Origin: a virus
DNA length: 41,253 bases
Reading direction: 5' to 3' (one strand)
Virus record (IMG/VR): IMGVR_UViG_3300013010_000028
Location: 1 to 41,253 of that record
Every line of letters starts with the position of its first letter. Position 1 is the first letter of the stretch. The position numbers were made by a program, and so were the translations under genes. The notes under the pieces were generated by a model that worked only from the letters and a program-made list of their open reading frames with translations, ran no database searches and was not told where the DNA came from. Of the stretch, positions 14,786 to 23,800 are shown piece after piece.

Positions 14786-14973
14786 TAGTCTTCTTTTGGG
14801 ATTTTTCTTTTTGGTGGTTTTCTAAATTTATATTTCATATCTGCGGCATCAGTGCCTAAACCTTCAGGAATAGTTTCAATTTTTCCACCATTTTTCAAAA
14901 ATTCTTTAAATGCAATTTCTGCATCATTACGATCTTTTGTTGACTTTTCGGTAGTTTGTCGTGTGATACTCAT
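14785..14973 (-). CDS. Conserved-looking 62-aa hydrophilic protein, function unknown
   Basis: Begins MSITRQTTEKSTKDRNDAE and contains 'AFKEFLKNGGKIETIPEG' in the middle and a basic C-terminus (RKPPKRKIPKED). No membrane segment or known motif is seen. The 'FLKNGGKI..IP' turn followed by a basic tail could be a small nucleic-acid-binding protein, but this is a guess. It has a good ribosome binding site (GAGGAAAA) and a late-type box 29 nt upstream. It is coupled to the GlpM-like gene downstream and separated from the upstream small RNA by a strong terminator. Confidence 0.65.
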   Translation of the reverse strand: MSITRQTTEKSTKDRNDAEIAFKEFLKNGGKIETIPEGLGTDAADMKYKFRKPPKRKIPKED

Positions 14974-15001
14974 AAATTTTTCCTCTACTAGTTTTATTAT
15001 A

Positions 15002-15009
15002 TATTTATC
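15002..15009 (-). promoter_or_regulatory. Late-type promoter box GATAAATA before the 62-aa gene
   Basis: The minus strand reads GATAAATAT, 29 nt before the ATG of the 62-aa gene and downstream of the bidirectional terminator. It would give the 62-aa and GlpM-like genes their own late transcript. Confidence 0.6.
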
Positions 15010-15038
15010 ATAGCATAATATATAAAAATTGTCAAATA

Positions 15039-15067
15039 AAAACCCAGTACTATTAGTACTGGGTTTT
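15039..15067 (-). terminator. Strong bidirectional intrinsic terminator
   Basis: The 12-bp perfect stem AAAACCCAGTAC/GTACTGGGTTTT around TATTA gives a T run on both strands. It ends the candidate small RNA on the minus strand and isolates it from the 62-aa gene. Confidence 0.9.
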
Positions 15068-15147
15068 ATCTCTCTGTTACACAGAGAATGACATAAAAAG
15101 TAGTTGTAATGAGAGTTGAGAGGGTAACAATCTATCTTTTTATGTAT
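15039..15147 (-). ncRNA. Candidate small regulatory RNA of about 108 nt
   Basis: A complete small transcription unit between two genes. A TTGACA-17-TATACT promoter predicts a start near 15147, and an intrinsic terminator ends the transcript at about 15039. Three stem-loops lie in between. A perfect 10-bp stem (ACATAAAAAG with CTTTTTATGT; 15136-15145 with 15091-15100) holds a 35-nt C/U-rich loop. A 7-bp hairpin with a 3-nt loop follows (15071-15087), then the terminator hairpin. The large loop contains two CUCUC blocks and could pair with GAGAG-type ribosome binding sites such as those of gp46, the tape measure and gp25 (7 bp at 29365-29371). There is no open frame with a ribosome binding site inside. 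An attenuated leader for the next gene is the alternative. Confidence 0.72.
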
Positions 15148-15153
15148 GAGTTA

Positions 15154-15182
15154 AGTATATCATATACTTATTTGTATGTCAA
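15154..15182 (-). promoter_or_regulatory. Near-perfect sigma70-type promoter of the small RNA
   Basis: On the minus strand TTGACA (15177-15182), exactly 17 nt and TATACT (15154-15159). The only deviation is one base in the -10. No gene with a ribosome binding site follows before the terminator about 90 nt downstream. Confidence 0.85.
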
Positions 15183-15189
15183 CTATCTT

Positions 15190-15366
15190 TTACATATTGT
15201 TTTTCTTTTCTTGAATTTCTGCTCTGCGAGATTTGGTTAGTTTACCAATTTCACCAAGTGCTTTTCTGGCACGTGCAGCCGCTGCTTTAACACCCTTTTC
15301 TTCGAATGCAGTATGTTCTTTTACATATACTTCAAGTTGCTCTAAAATTTGATCATGATTTGTCAT
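15190..15366 (-). CDS. 58-aa basic Ala/Lys-rich protein (histone-H1-like composition)
   Basis: Starts MTNHDQILEQLEVYVKEH and continues with 'KGVKAAAARARKALGEIGKL' and a basic end (KSRRAEIQEKKNNM). It is helical and positively charged in its second half, similar in composition to small DNA-binding or histone-H1-like proteins found in phages. DNA binding is inferred only. The ribosome binding site AGGAG lies across the gp46 stop codon region, 10 nt before the ATG, so it is the last gene of the gp55-gp47-SDR-gp46 operon. The small-RNA promoter begins right after its stop codon. Confidence 0.75.
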   Translation of the reverse strand: MTNHDQILEQLEVYVKEHTAFEEKGVKAAAARARKALGEIGKLTKSRRAEIQEKKNNM

Positions 15367-15375
15367 TATTTTCTC

Positions 15376-17172
15376 CTATATGACTGTATCTAGTTCAACA
15401 CCGGGTTCTAGTGTTTCTGTTTCTTGTGAAAATGTAGTGAACCCATTTTCTTTTACTACATTTAATACATCACTTACACGTCCTACAAGTTCATCTCGGT
15501 GTGATACCAAGAATAATGAACGTCCACTTTCTCTGACCATCTTTTTAAGAACAGCAAGTGACGCTTCAACACCATTGGTGTCCATTCCACTGTCGATAAG
15601 TTCATCAATGAATAATACATTGATAGTGCTATACAGTGATTCGAATATATCACGGAATGCCCAAGATAAACCTAGAATAAGTCTATTACGCTCTCCTCGT
15701 GATAAATTATCAAAATCTAAATCTCTACCTAATTCTGTAATCTCTACAGTTAGATCACTTTGGAACCGAACTTCGTGTGGAAGTCCTAACTTGTCCAAAT
15801 ATGTTTGTAGTCTTGTATTTAGAAAACTTAAATTTTGGTCGATAATCTTCTTACGAATGAAACTATCTTTATTTGTCAATAATTTTATAAGAAACTCTTG
15901 GTGTTCACGATATGAAACCAATGTGTTCATATTTGTATAGTCCAATTCTTCAAGTGCACTATCTCTCATTTCATTGATTTGATCTTCGTATGGATCTTCC
16001 ATAAGTTTCTTTTGTTCAATTTGTTCTTCTAGTAATCTAACTGAGTTTTGATGTTCATATGCATCATTTACTGTTTTATAGAATACTACAGGCTTAGTAC
16101 CAAGTTCTCCAATGCTTGCAATAACAGATTCGTGTTCCTGTAGTTGTGTATTATTGGCAAGCAATTGCATAGTGGCTTCTTGCTTTTGTTCTTCTTTTGA
16201 TGCAAGAATGCTTTCTTGTTTGTCATCGTGCATTTCTTGACCACAAGCATAACAAGTATGTTCTTTTAGTAACTTGATTTCGTTTTTTAGTTTAGCAATA
16301 ACTTTTTCTTGCTTTGCATCATCTGTATTAATACTTGTAATCCAACGTTTAGATTCATCTAAACGAGTTTTCTTTTCATTGTATTCCAAAGTTAGCGTAT
16401 GATTTTTAATCTCTTCGTCAATATTAATATGTGATAGTGAATTTAATCCACTTTCAAGATCACTAATTTCGCTTTTATGCTTTTCTGTCCATACTCGTTG
16501 GCGCCGTTCAATATCTTTAATAGATTTTAGAATACGTTGATTTGCATCTTCAATAGATTTTAGACGATATTCCTCGTCTTTGATCTTTTCTTTTGTTATT
16601 TTAATATTATCTTTAAGTATATCTGCCTTACGTGATAGTTCTGTAATGCCTAATAATTCTTCAATAATTTCTCTTTGGTCACCTGCTCTCAATGATAAGA
16701 ATGGATCTGTGTATGTATTCAATGCAACAATATGTTTAAACATAGAGTGAGAAATGCCAATGATAGAATCTACTTCTACCTGTGTTTGACGCATTTCACC
16801 TTGTGCTTCATCCTCTACTTCATTTAGATCAATACCATCACGTTTCAATCTGAACACATTGGGTGAGCGACCACGTTCAATACGATAATCGCTGCCATTG
16901 AATTCAAAGTCAACAGTAACAAGCATTCCTTTACTGTTTGTCTTATTGATAAGGTTGTTCTTTTTGATATTCGTTAATGCATTGCCATATAGTCCATATG
17001 ATAGTGCATTAATTAGTGTGGTCTTGCCGGTGCCATTACGTGAACCATCACCTCCTAAGTCTAGGTTATTACCTAAAACCAATGATAGTGAATCTCGTTC
17101 TAAATCAATTGCTTGTGTTACATTACCAACACTCATAAAGTTTCGGATAGTTATATTTTTAATTTTTAGCAA
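15376..17172 (-). CDS. 46: Recombination endonuclease ATPase subunit (gp46, SbcC/Rad50-like)
   Basis: 598 aa from a TTG at 17172. I chose it over the TTG at 17196 because GAGAGAGG lies about 10 nt upstream, inside the end of the previous gene. Motifs in order: 'NFMSVGN' at the N-terminus, a Walker A 'SRNGTGKTTL', a Rad50-type signature Q-loop region 'ALNTYTDPFLSL', coiled coils around a 'CYACGQ' zinc hook, the ABC signature 'LSRGERNRLILGLSW', Walker B 'INVLFIDELIDSG' and 'LFLVSHRDE'. With gp47 it forms the Mre11-Rad50-type complex that resects DNA ends for recombination-dependent replication. Length is close to T4 gp46 (560 aa). It lies in an early-type operon with gp55 and gp47. Confidence 0.93.
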   Translation of the reverse strand: MLKIKNITIRNFMSVGNVTQAIDLERDSLSLVLGNNLDLGGDGSRNGTGKTTLINALSYGLYGNALTNIKKNNLINKTNSKGMLVTVDFEFNGSDYRIERGRSPNVFRLKRDGIDLNEVEDEAQGEMRQTQVEVDSIIGISHSMFKHIVALNTYTDPFLSLRAGDQREIIEELLGITELSRKADILKDNIKITKEKIKDEEYRLKSIEDANQRILKSIKDIERRQRVWTEKHKSEISDLESGLNSLSHINIDEEIKNHTLTLEYNEKKTRLDESKRWITSINTDDAKQEKVIAKLKNEIKLLKEHTCYACGQEMHDDKQESILASKEEQKQEATMQLLANNTQLQEHESVIASIGELGTKPVVFYKTVNDAYEHQNSVRLLEEQIEQKKLMEDPYEDQINEMRDSALEELDYTNMNTLVSYREHQEFLIKLLTNKDSFIRKKIIDQNLSFLNTRLQTYLDKLGLPHEVRFQSDLTVEITELGRDLDFDNLSRGERNRLILGLSWAFRDIFESLYSTINVLFIDELIDSGMDTNGVEASLAVLKKMVRESGRSLFLVSHRDELVGRVSDVLNVVKENGFTTFSQETETLEPGVELDTVI

Positions 17173-17179
17173 AAGTAAT

Positions 17180-17782
17180 CTACCTCTCTCTTGCAAATGT
17201 TCCTGATTGGATTGGATCTAAACTAATCTCATTTATATTAACATATTCCGGCTGAGAAAGCAACCATAAAATAATTTCAGCAATGTATCTAGTATCAATT
17301 AGTTTTCTATCTGGATGTTTTTTAATAACATTTGGAGTAGTTAAACTGCCAGGAGATAACAATGTTGTTTTAACATTAGAACCGCCTATTGCCATATACG
17401 ATAAATCTCTATTATAGTTTTTCAATGCTTTTTTCTCAGTTGGATATTTCCATGTTCTTCCCTTGACACCGGTATCTGCTGTACTTCCTATATGTATAAA
17501 ATATGCAGGAATATTTGCCTCAACCACACGTGTGTACATTGTTTCTGCTAACAATGTCTGCTGAAATTTCCACATCGCAGAACTGTTTATGAATACATTA
17601 TAACCTTCTGAAATAAAAAAATCAGCGAGATTGTTTTGATTTGACTGATTTGTTAATTCCCAGTCATTTGACCTAGAAGCAGTAGTATAATCAATATTAT
17701 CCACACTATCAAAAATATGACATATTTCTTTACAAAGTCCATAATCTTTATTACCTGTTATTAATACTTTTTTATAGGTCAT
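17180..17782 (-). CDS. Short-chain dehydrogenase/reductase-like protein between gp47 and gp46
   Basis: 200 aa. The N-terminus 'KKVLITGNKDYGL' resembles the TGxxxGxG dinucleotide-binding loop. 'VFINSSAM' is in the NAG position, 'FIHIGSTADTG' carries the catalytic Ser (~S100), and 'YPTEK' gives the Y-x-x-x-K pair (Y113, K117). It is therefore probably a complete, small SDR-fold enzyme. The substrate is unknown; a role in nucleotide-sugar or small-molecule reduction is only a guess. It overlaps the gp47 end by 11 nt, and its last codons carry the ribosome binding site for gp46. Its insertion between two subunits of one nuclease complex is odd. Confidence 0.7.
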   Translation of the reverse strand: MTYKKVLITGNKDYGLCKEICHIFDSVDNIDYTTASRSNDWELTNQSNQNNLADFFISEGYNVFINSSAMWKFQQTLLAETMYTRVVEANIPAYFIHIGSTADTGVKGRTWKYPTEKKALKNYNRDLSYMAIGGSNVKTTLLSPGSLTTPNVIKKHPDRKLIDTRYIAEIILWLLSQPEYVNINEISLDPIQSGTFARER

Positions 17783-18785
17783 TATAAATCTCTATCAGAA
17801 CATTCTTATTAAAACTGCCATCAAGTGATGCTAACTGGGACAATACAATTTGGTCAATAGTTTCAAAGTGTATTTCTGCTCCCATATCTTCTTCATGTTC
17901 ATTTGTTTTAACAGGAACAAGAGTTACATCACGTAGTGAATATGTATCAATAAATGTATCTTTGATAAAGTTTGCTTCTTCATATGAAATATCGATATCT
18001 AATGAAATCTTAATTGTTGATTTGGGCAATAGATATTTTGTAGGATTATCAAGTAACTGTGATAATTTGATAGTTTTATATTTTGGTGCATCTTTCCAAG
18101 TAAAAAATTCCGGTTCACCATTCCATTCCAAATACATCCATCCACGATCATCGTCCCACGCATCAGAAAAATTATGTGGAAATGCATTACCAGTATAGAT
18201 GATGTTATCTTTAACTTGTCGCTGATGGAAGTGACCAGTAAATACATAGTCTTGATTTGCAAACATTTCACGCTTCAGACCACCGTGATCTGGCATTTCG
18301 ACCATTGCGTTTAATTTGAATGTAGGTAGTTCAAAGTGTCCAAACATATACTTGGATTTAATATTAGGAACACGCTTCCATTCGTCGCCTACCAACCAAC
18401 TCACTAGAGCCACATCGCCCTTAATAATTGTATTATCAACTACTGTGATATTTTCAAATTCTTTAGCAAACTCCACACTGCTAACCTCACGACTTTCACG
18501 ATAAAATAAATCATGATTGCCTTTGATGAAATAAACATTTTCAAATGCATTATTGAGTTTGCGTAAACTCTCAATTGAATATTTCATAGTTGATATATTT
18601 AAACTAGCACGATTGTGATGCCAATCACCTCCGAATATACAAGTTTCGCATCCACGTTCTTTTGCTTCTATAATAAACCAGTCAACAAAATCACTGCAAT
18701 CTTTATTGTGTTGCTGTGCATTGTTTCGCATTCCAAAATGTATATCTGTAAAGTATGCTAATTTCTTGAATAAATTATCATTCAT
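17772..18785 (-). CDS. 47: Recombination endonuclease subunit (gp47, SbcD/Mre11-like)
   Basis: 337 aa (T4 339). A calcineurin-type metallophosphoesterase with all metal-binding motifs: 'FTDIHFG' (D14, H16), 'FGGDWHHNR' (D54), 'IKGNHDLFY' (N90, H91), 'FGHFE' (H150) and 'TGHFHQRQ' (H185, H187). It is the nuclease half of the gp46/gp47 complex that processes double-strand ends for recombination-primed replication and degrades host DNA in T4. Its start overlaps the end of the gp55 gene by 8 nt, suggesting coupled translation. The operon continues with the SDR-like gene and gp46. Confidence 0.95.
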   Translation of the reverse strand: MNDNLFKKLAYFTDIHFGMRNNAQQHNKDCSDFVDWFIIEAKERGCETCIFGGDWHHNRASLNISTMKYSIESLRKLNNAFENVYFIKGNHDLFYRESREVSSVEFAKEFENITVVDNTIIKGDVALVSWLVGDEWKRVPNIKSKYMFGHFELPTFKLNAMVEMPDHGGLKREMFANQDYVFTGHFHQRQVKDNIIYTGNAFPHNFSDAWDDDRGWMYLEWNGEPEFFTWKDAPKYKTIKLSQLLDNPTKYLLPKSTIKISLDIDISYEEANFIKDTFIDTYSLRDVTLVPVKTNEHEEDMGAEIHFETIDQIVLSQLASLDGSFNKNVLIEIYNDL

Positions 18786-19668
18786 CGTCTGCGTAAATCT
18801 CTTTAATAGTTTCTGTTGGTATTTGATCGTCGGTGATATTAGTTCTAATAATTTTCTTCCATCGTTCCTGTGACTTCATTTCATGTTCAAGTTGTCTAGT
18901 CCAACTGGGTGCCTGTCCTGATTTCTCTAATAGATCATCACGGATACCTTGATTTTTCTTTTCAATATTAAGAACACGTGTGAATGAATTATTAACTGCA
19001 GCAGTATAATAGGCAAATGGATTATCCGATTTTGCTTCATTAAACTGTAGTCCAATCTGTGTCAACTGTAGCAGGGCTTGTCCTCTCATTTCATCAATAT
19101 ATGTATAGCCACGCCAGTTGCCACGCTGCGAATAGCGTTCTACCAGTTTGATATACATATTTGCTAACGTAGCAGTAATCTTGCCAGATGTCAAGTCAAA
19201 TTCTTTATCTTTATTGAAATGTGATATGCCCACCTCAGCAATTTCGCCATTTCTTAGAATATAATGCTTGAATGGTGGAAAGTTTAATTTAACTTTATGA
19301 TCCGCTACTGTCTTGGGATTTAGTTTTCTACCTGGTGCATCTGGTATATGCTCAAATGTCATAACACGAAATACTAATTCTTCTTCATTAAATGAATTTT
19401 TATCTACAGCAAAATCAATTTGTTTTTTCTTTTTATCGGTATTCAAATCCCACGCTGTCTTTTGAATACGATCTGCTTTTGTTTGTCTTGCAACATCAAT
19501 TAATGAATTTATTTCTGTTTTTAAATCTAATTCACCTGAAATATTATCAATGATAACATCGAATTGATTATATAGATCACGATCTTCAAACCACGAAAAA
19601 TTAGATTTTGAAATATGAATTTGCTTTAGCATATCTCGATTGTTTAAATAGTTCTGCCGTCTGGCCAT
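18778..19668 (-). CDS. 55: Late-transcription sigma factor (gp55-like)
   Basis: 296 aa, longer than T4 gp55 (185 aa). The C-terminal half holds the diverged sigma region-2 block I recognise from marine T4-like phages: 'YTYIDEMRGQALLQLTQIGL', 'SDNPFAYYTAAVNNSFTR', 'VLNIEKKNQGIRDDLLEKSG' and 'PSWTRQLEHE'. The extra N-terminal ~150 residues are charged, with 'FPPFKHYILRNG', and have no clear match. In T4 gp55 directs host RNA polymerase to TATAAATA boxes together with gp33 and the sliding clamp. The many (G/T)ATAAATA boxes in this window are its expected targets. The gene has a perfect sigma70 consensus promoter, as suits a factor that must be made before late transcription, and heads the gp47-SDR-gp46 operon. 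Confidence 0.85.
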   Translation of the reverse strand: MARRQNYLNNRDMLKQIHISKSNFSWFEDRDLYNQFDVIIDNISGELDLKTEINSLIDVARQTKADRIQKTAWDLNTDKKKKQIDFAVDKNSFNEEELVFRVMTFEHIPDAPGRKLNPKTVADHKVKLNFPPFKHYILRNGEIAEVGISHFNKDKEFDLTSGKITATLANMYIKLVERYSQRGNWRGYTYIDEMRGQALLQLTQIGLQFNEAKSDNPFAYYTAAVNNSFTRVLNIEKKNQGIRDDLLEKSGQAPSWTRQLEHEMKSQERWKKIIRTNITDDQIPTETIKEIYADDE

Positions 19669-19695
19669 TTTTGTAATCTCCTAATAATTATTACT

Positions 19696-19724
19696 ATTAT
19701 ACACGTTTTTTATATATTTGTCAA
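19696..19724 (-). promoter_or_regulatory. Perfect sigma70 consensus promoter for the gp55 operon
   Basis: On the minus strand TTGACA (19719-19724), 17 nt and TATAAT (19696-19701), all 12 bases consensus with ideal spacing. Transcription starts about 20 nt before the gp55 ATG, just ahead of the ribosome binding site AGGAGA. It is the strongest host-type promoter in the window. Confidence 0.93.
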
Positions 19725-19741
19725 CCTATATTATATTTTTC

Positions 19742-19773
19742 AAATATACGTAGTTTATACAGTGATAAATACT
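19742..19773 (+). promoter_or_regulatory. Late promoter with conserved upstream element, copy 1
   Basis: A 32-bp element: 19 bases from AAATATACG to GTTTATAC, two variable bases and TGATAAATACT. It contains the late box GATAAATA (19764-19771). It is identical at 30 of 32 positions to 29314-29345. It sits 24 nt before the first plus-strand baseplate gene and about 20 nt from the divergent gp55 promoter. The upstream 19 bases may bind a regulator or RNA polymerase. Confidence 0.78.
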
Positions 19774-19796
19774 GATGTAATCTAGGAGAAATAGTT

Positions 19797-20516
19797 ATGG
19801 CGTATAATCCATACAGTGAACAGCAACCGGTGAATATCATTGACCCAAGTGGTCGTTTGAAAGAGAGTGGAATAACTAAGTTTTACTTTCCTTATACGCC
19901 TACAATTTCTAATATTATTAATACAAATTATTCACAAGCGGCCACAACACATTCCAATTTTCAACAAGCATTTTTTGAATCTAGTAGTAATGCATCTTTT
20001 TCCGTTACTGCTCCTATACTAATTGAGAATAAAACCCAAGCGTCTTACATTTTACAGGCGTTAGATTTTTTTAGAGGTTCGATGAAAATGAGATTTGGTA
20101 AAATGGATAAAAATAGAGGATTACCACCACCGGTTCTTAGATTTAATGCACACGGTATATTTCAAAATGTTCCTGTTGTGTTAACTGATTTTACATACAA
20201 CTTGGATGCTGATGTATCTTATATCGAAATAGAAAATGAAAATACTGGAAATTCAAAATTAGGCGGCGTTGCGCAGATGGATATGGCTGATGTGTTAGAA
20301 AGAATGGAGCAGCGACAAGTAGAAGACGGTGTTATGACGGCTGAAGGAAAACTAAGTCCAGCAACCACTAATACATCAAATGGCACAATTAGAATGCCAG
20401 TAAGTGGAACATTTGTATTTTCATTGATGTCTACATATTCTCCTAAAAGTATAAGAGAGAATTTTACATTAGATGAATATTTAAAAGGAAATTTGAGAGG
20501 TAAAGGCTATGTATGA
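19797..20516 (+). CDS. 48: Baseplate tail-tube cap protein (gp48-like)
   Basis: 239 aa. The central block 'ALDFFRGSMKMRFGKMDKN' followed by 'GLPPPVLRFNAHG' and 'VPVVLTDFTYNL' matches what I know of gp48-type tube-cap proteins in marine T4-like phages, which close the hub and start tail-tube polymerisation. It resembles the tube-fold family more generally, so gp54 is the alternative name. It is shorter than T4 gp48 (364 aa). The start has AGGAGAAA before the ATG and a late promoter just upstream. It leads the plus-strand baseplate operon and overlaps gp53 by 8 nt. Confidence 0.7.
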   Translation: MAYNPYSEQQPVNIIDPSGRLKESGITKFYFPYTPTISNIINTNYSQAATTHSNFQQAFFESSSNASFSVTAPILIENKTQASYILQALDFFRGSMKMRFGKMDKNRGLPPPVLRFNAHGIFQNVPVVLTDFTYNLDADVSYIEIENENTGNSKLGGVAQMDMADVLERMEQRQVEDGVMTAEGKLSPATTNTSNGTIRMPVSGTFVFSLMSTYSPKSIRENFTLDEYLKGNLRGKGYV

Positions 20517-20799
20517 TAATAGATCACCATGGAGAAATACTCCAATACTATTTAATAAAATTTTAGACATACAAAAGCCTAGATATATAATTAAAGATCC
20601 TATGGACATTGAGTATACTATTCCACAAAGATTGGATAACAGACCGGATCTTTTAAGTTTTGAGACATATGGCACATCTAAATATTGGTGGATATTTGCA
20701 CTACGTAATCCAGATACTCTTCAGGATCCAATTAATGACTTTATCGCGGGTAAAGTCATACGTATTCCTAAAAAAACTAACATAGATAGAATGGGCTAA
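20509..20799 (+). CDS. 53: Baseplate wedge protein (gp53-like)
   Basis: 96 aa, about half the length of T4 gp53 (196 aa). It carries the gp53 core: 'EYTIPQRLDNRPDLLSFETY', 'KYWWIFALRNPD', 'LQDPINDF' and 'GKVIRIPK', which also resembles a small LysM-like module. gp53 clamps neighbouring wedges together around the hub in T4. It overlaps the preceding tube-cap gene by 8 nt and ends 2 nt before the next large hub gene, indicating tight translational coupling. Confidence 0.88.
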   Translation: MYDNRSPWRNTPILFNKILDIQKPRYIIKDPMDIEYTIPQRLDNRPDLLSFETYGTSKYWWIFALRNPDTLQDPINDFIAGKVIRIPKKTNIDRMG

Positions 20800-20801
20800 A
20801 A

Positions 20802-23800
20802 ATGTCTAATGTACTAAGTATTAGAAATAATAATCCAGGCAATATAAAAAAAAGTGCCACCAATTGGGATGGGCAGATACCGTCTGATGGTAAATTTGTA
20901 AATTTTGCTTCTCCTGAGATGGGAGTACGTGCCATGATGAAAACTTTAATTACATATCAAGATAAACATAATTTATCTACTGTAAGAGAAATAATATCAC
21001 GATGGGCGCCGTATGGCGAAAATGATACAGGTGCATATATTGATTTTGTTTCACAGCGAATGGGTGTTGATCCAGATCATGATCTTGGTGATTTAAAGAA
21101 CAATCAAGCCATTAGTAAAAAACTAGTAAATGCGATTATTAGATTTGAAGGTGATGCCGATGTGCCTGATTATTTCAATGATGCGATTGTAACTAAAGGT
21201 ATATCTCTAGCCGGCGCTGCGCCAGTAACAGTTAGCAATATTACAACTCCTCCTCTGGGCAAGCCGTCCGAAATAGATACAATACCAAGTAGTTTGTTAG
21301 GACCAGATTCCATTCCTGTAGACCAAGAACGTGCTAACATAATAAAAACAGATACTAAAAAAAGTGAAATAGAACAATTAAGAAACCAAAAAGGATTCTT
21401 TAGTGCAGGTGAATTCTCTACATTGAAGGATGTGGTGAACGCTGGCGAAGAACAAGAAATATTTTGGGATAATGAACTTGATAATTATGAAAATTATTCA
21501 TATCATATAGAACTATTCATTGTTCCAAAAGATGAAGCCAATAAGTTTAATGAATCAAGAGATACAACAGATTTCGAAACAACAATAAGAGGCGGATGGC
21601 CGGCAAATGATGTAGATAAAGTAACTATAGCACAAACAGCAACATCTACCGAATTTAACATAGAAAATTTAGTTTTGGAGAATTTAGGTACAGGTGATGG
21701 AAATGTTGCCAAGATGGTAGGAATAGATACACATCTTTCATTTGATATTATTCAAATCGGCAATACTGATCTAAATGATACATTGCACACATTTGCCAAT
21801 CTTATGGGATATTCAGATATTGGTACTGCAGTATATTTTATTAAGATTTCATATAAAGGATATGACAACGACAATCCTACAAACTCAACACCTTTACCGA
21901 TTGTGAAAGTTATTCCATTCTTAATTACTAGTTACAATCAGATCAATACCACAACAAACGCTACTGGAACTACAACTAGTTTGACCGGTACTGCTGTAAA
22001 TTATATTTCTGCTACACATACAGTGAACACAACAAAACACGACTTAACCTTTGATATTAAACCTACATTAAATGAAACATTAAATTCGTTTGTCACGGAA
22101 TTAAATAAAACTTCATCCTTAGGTACTGGATATAAAGAATCTCAAACTGGATATTTAAATAATTATAGTATTGAATTTAGTAAAGATTTCAAAGAACGAT
22201 TTGCACAATCTAAAATGAATAGTGAACTAGCAAATAAAAGTTCAGCAAGTACTGAAATTGGTCGCCGCGCCGCAAACGGATTTAATATTGCGCAGCAAAT
22301 TGGACAAGCAACTGCTGGAATTAGTATTATTCATCTACTTTATGATATTTGTATTCAAGCAACGTTGGTTAAAAATGAACTTTTAGCTAAAAATCCAGGC
22401 TTTTCATACGCAATTCGTATTGTGCCCAGAGTTGTTCAAAAAAAGTATAATATTATTACAAATAAATCTGCGTATGATATTACATATTATGTTACTATGC
22501 ATCGTGAAATAATAATTCAAGATATTTTCGACCAGGGTACAAAAACTGCCCAAACACGAAAATTACTATCTGAAATATTTGATAAAGGTAGATGTAGAAA
22601 ATTATATAACTACGAATATACAGGTCTTAATGACCAAATCCTAGATTTAAAAATATCGTTAGACCGGCAACTTGTAAAAAGTTACAGTGCGCCAGGCGAT
22701 GAATATTCCTGGCATAGGTTTTTAAAAGGTGGGACTGATTTAAGTAAGTTACTAAGTGCAGAACAATTTGCCAGATATAATGAACTCAATGGTATAGCTA
22801 ATAAACTTGATAATACGTTATCGAAACAAAGTACTGATTTAGAACAAAAAAGATCGGATTTGTTAAAACAACAAAACGAAGTATTTCAACGTACACGTAA
22901 TTTAATGATTAATGGCGAAATTGGTGGAACACAAGATGCTGCACAAGTTATGGATCGATATCAGAATATTGATGACAGTAACTTTGGTATGGCTGAATTA
23001 CAAAGACTAAATCCAGATTTATTTGCAACTGTCCAGAGGGAACAAATTGCATCCGCCTATCAAAGATTAGTAGGACTTAAAAAAGCCACACTTGATAATC
23101 TCGAAGGTAAAATTGAAGATACTGTATCAAGTATTAGTAATAATAAAAAACAATTAGAAGAACTTGAAAATATAATAAAAGCGCAAATTGGTGTTGAAGT
23201 TAATAGATTGGATGAAGCCAATAAAGAAAGACAAGAGTTTAATAAAAATGTTCGATCTGAATTATTGGCGCCAATAAATGGAATATCACTAGCAGAAGAA
23301 CTTGGTGCTGATGTTCTCATGGACTCTAATAAATTAGATAATATCGAATATCAATCAATGATGGACGCAATTTCACTGAATGGTATCACATTTGAGCGTG
23401 ACATATTATCTAACATGCGCAATGGTACGGTTGTTTCATCATTTAGTTCAACTGATCAGAGTAATATATCATTGGCAAGAAGTAAATTTAATGAATCTCT
23501 GAATGCTGATCTAAGTATGCAAAAACTTGATATGACTATTAAAGGTGATCCATTCTGGGTTGAATATTATGTTACAGAACAAACAAAAGAAGAGAAGTTT
23601 GGAAACAATAATACTATTGATGATATTAGAGGACACAACGGAAATGTGAATGGCACGAATTACCTGATGTTAATTGTTAACAAAGCAGATGGTGTAGATG
23701 AATTTGATAATATAAAAATTGATAATTTAGATATATTTTTATATATGGTTAAAAAAATTAATAGTACCTTTAGTCGAGGACAATTCACCCAAACATTACA

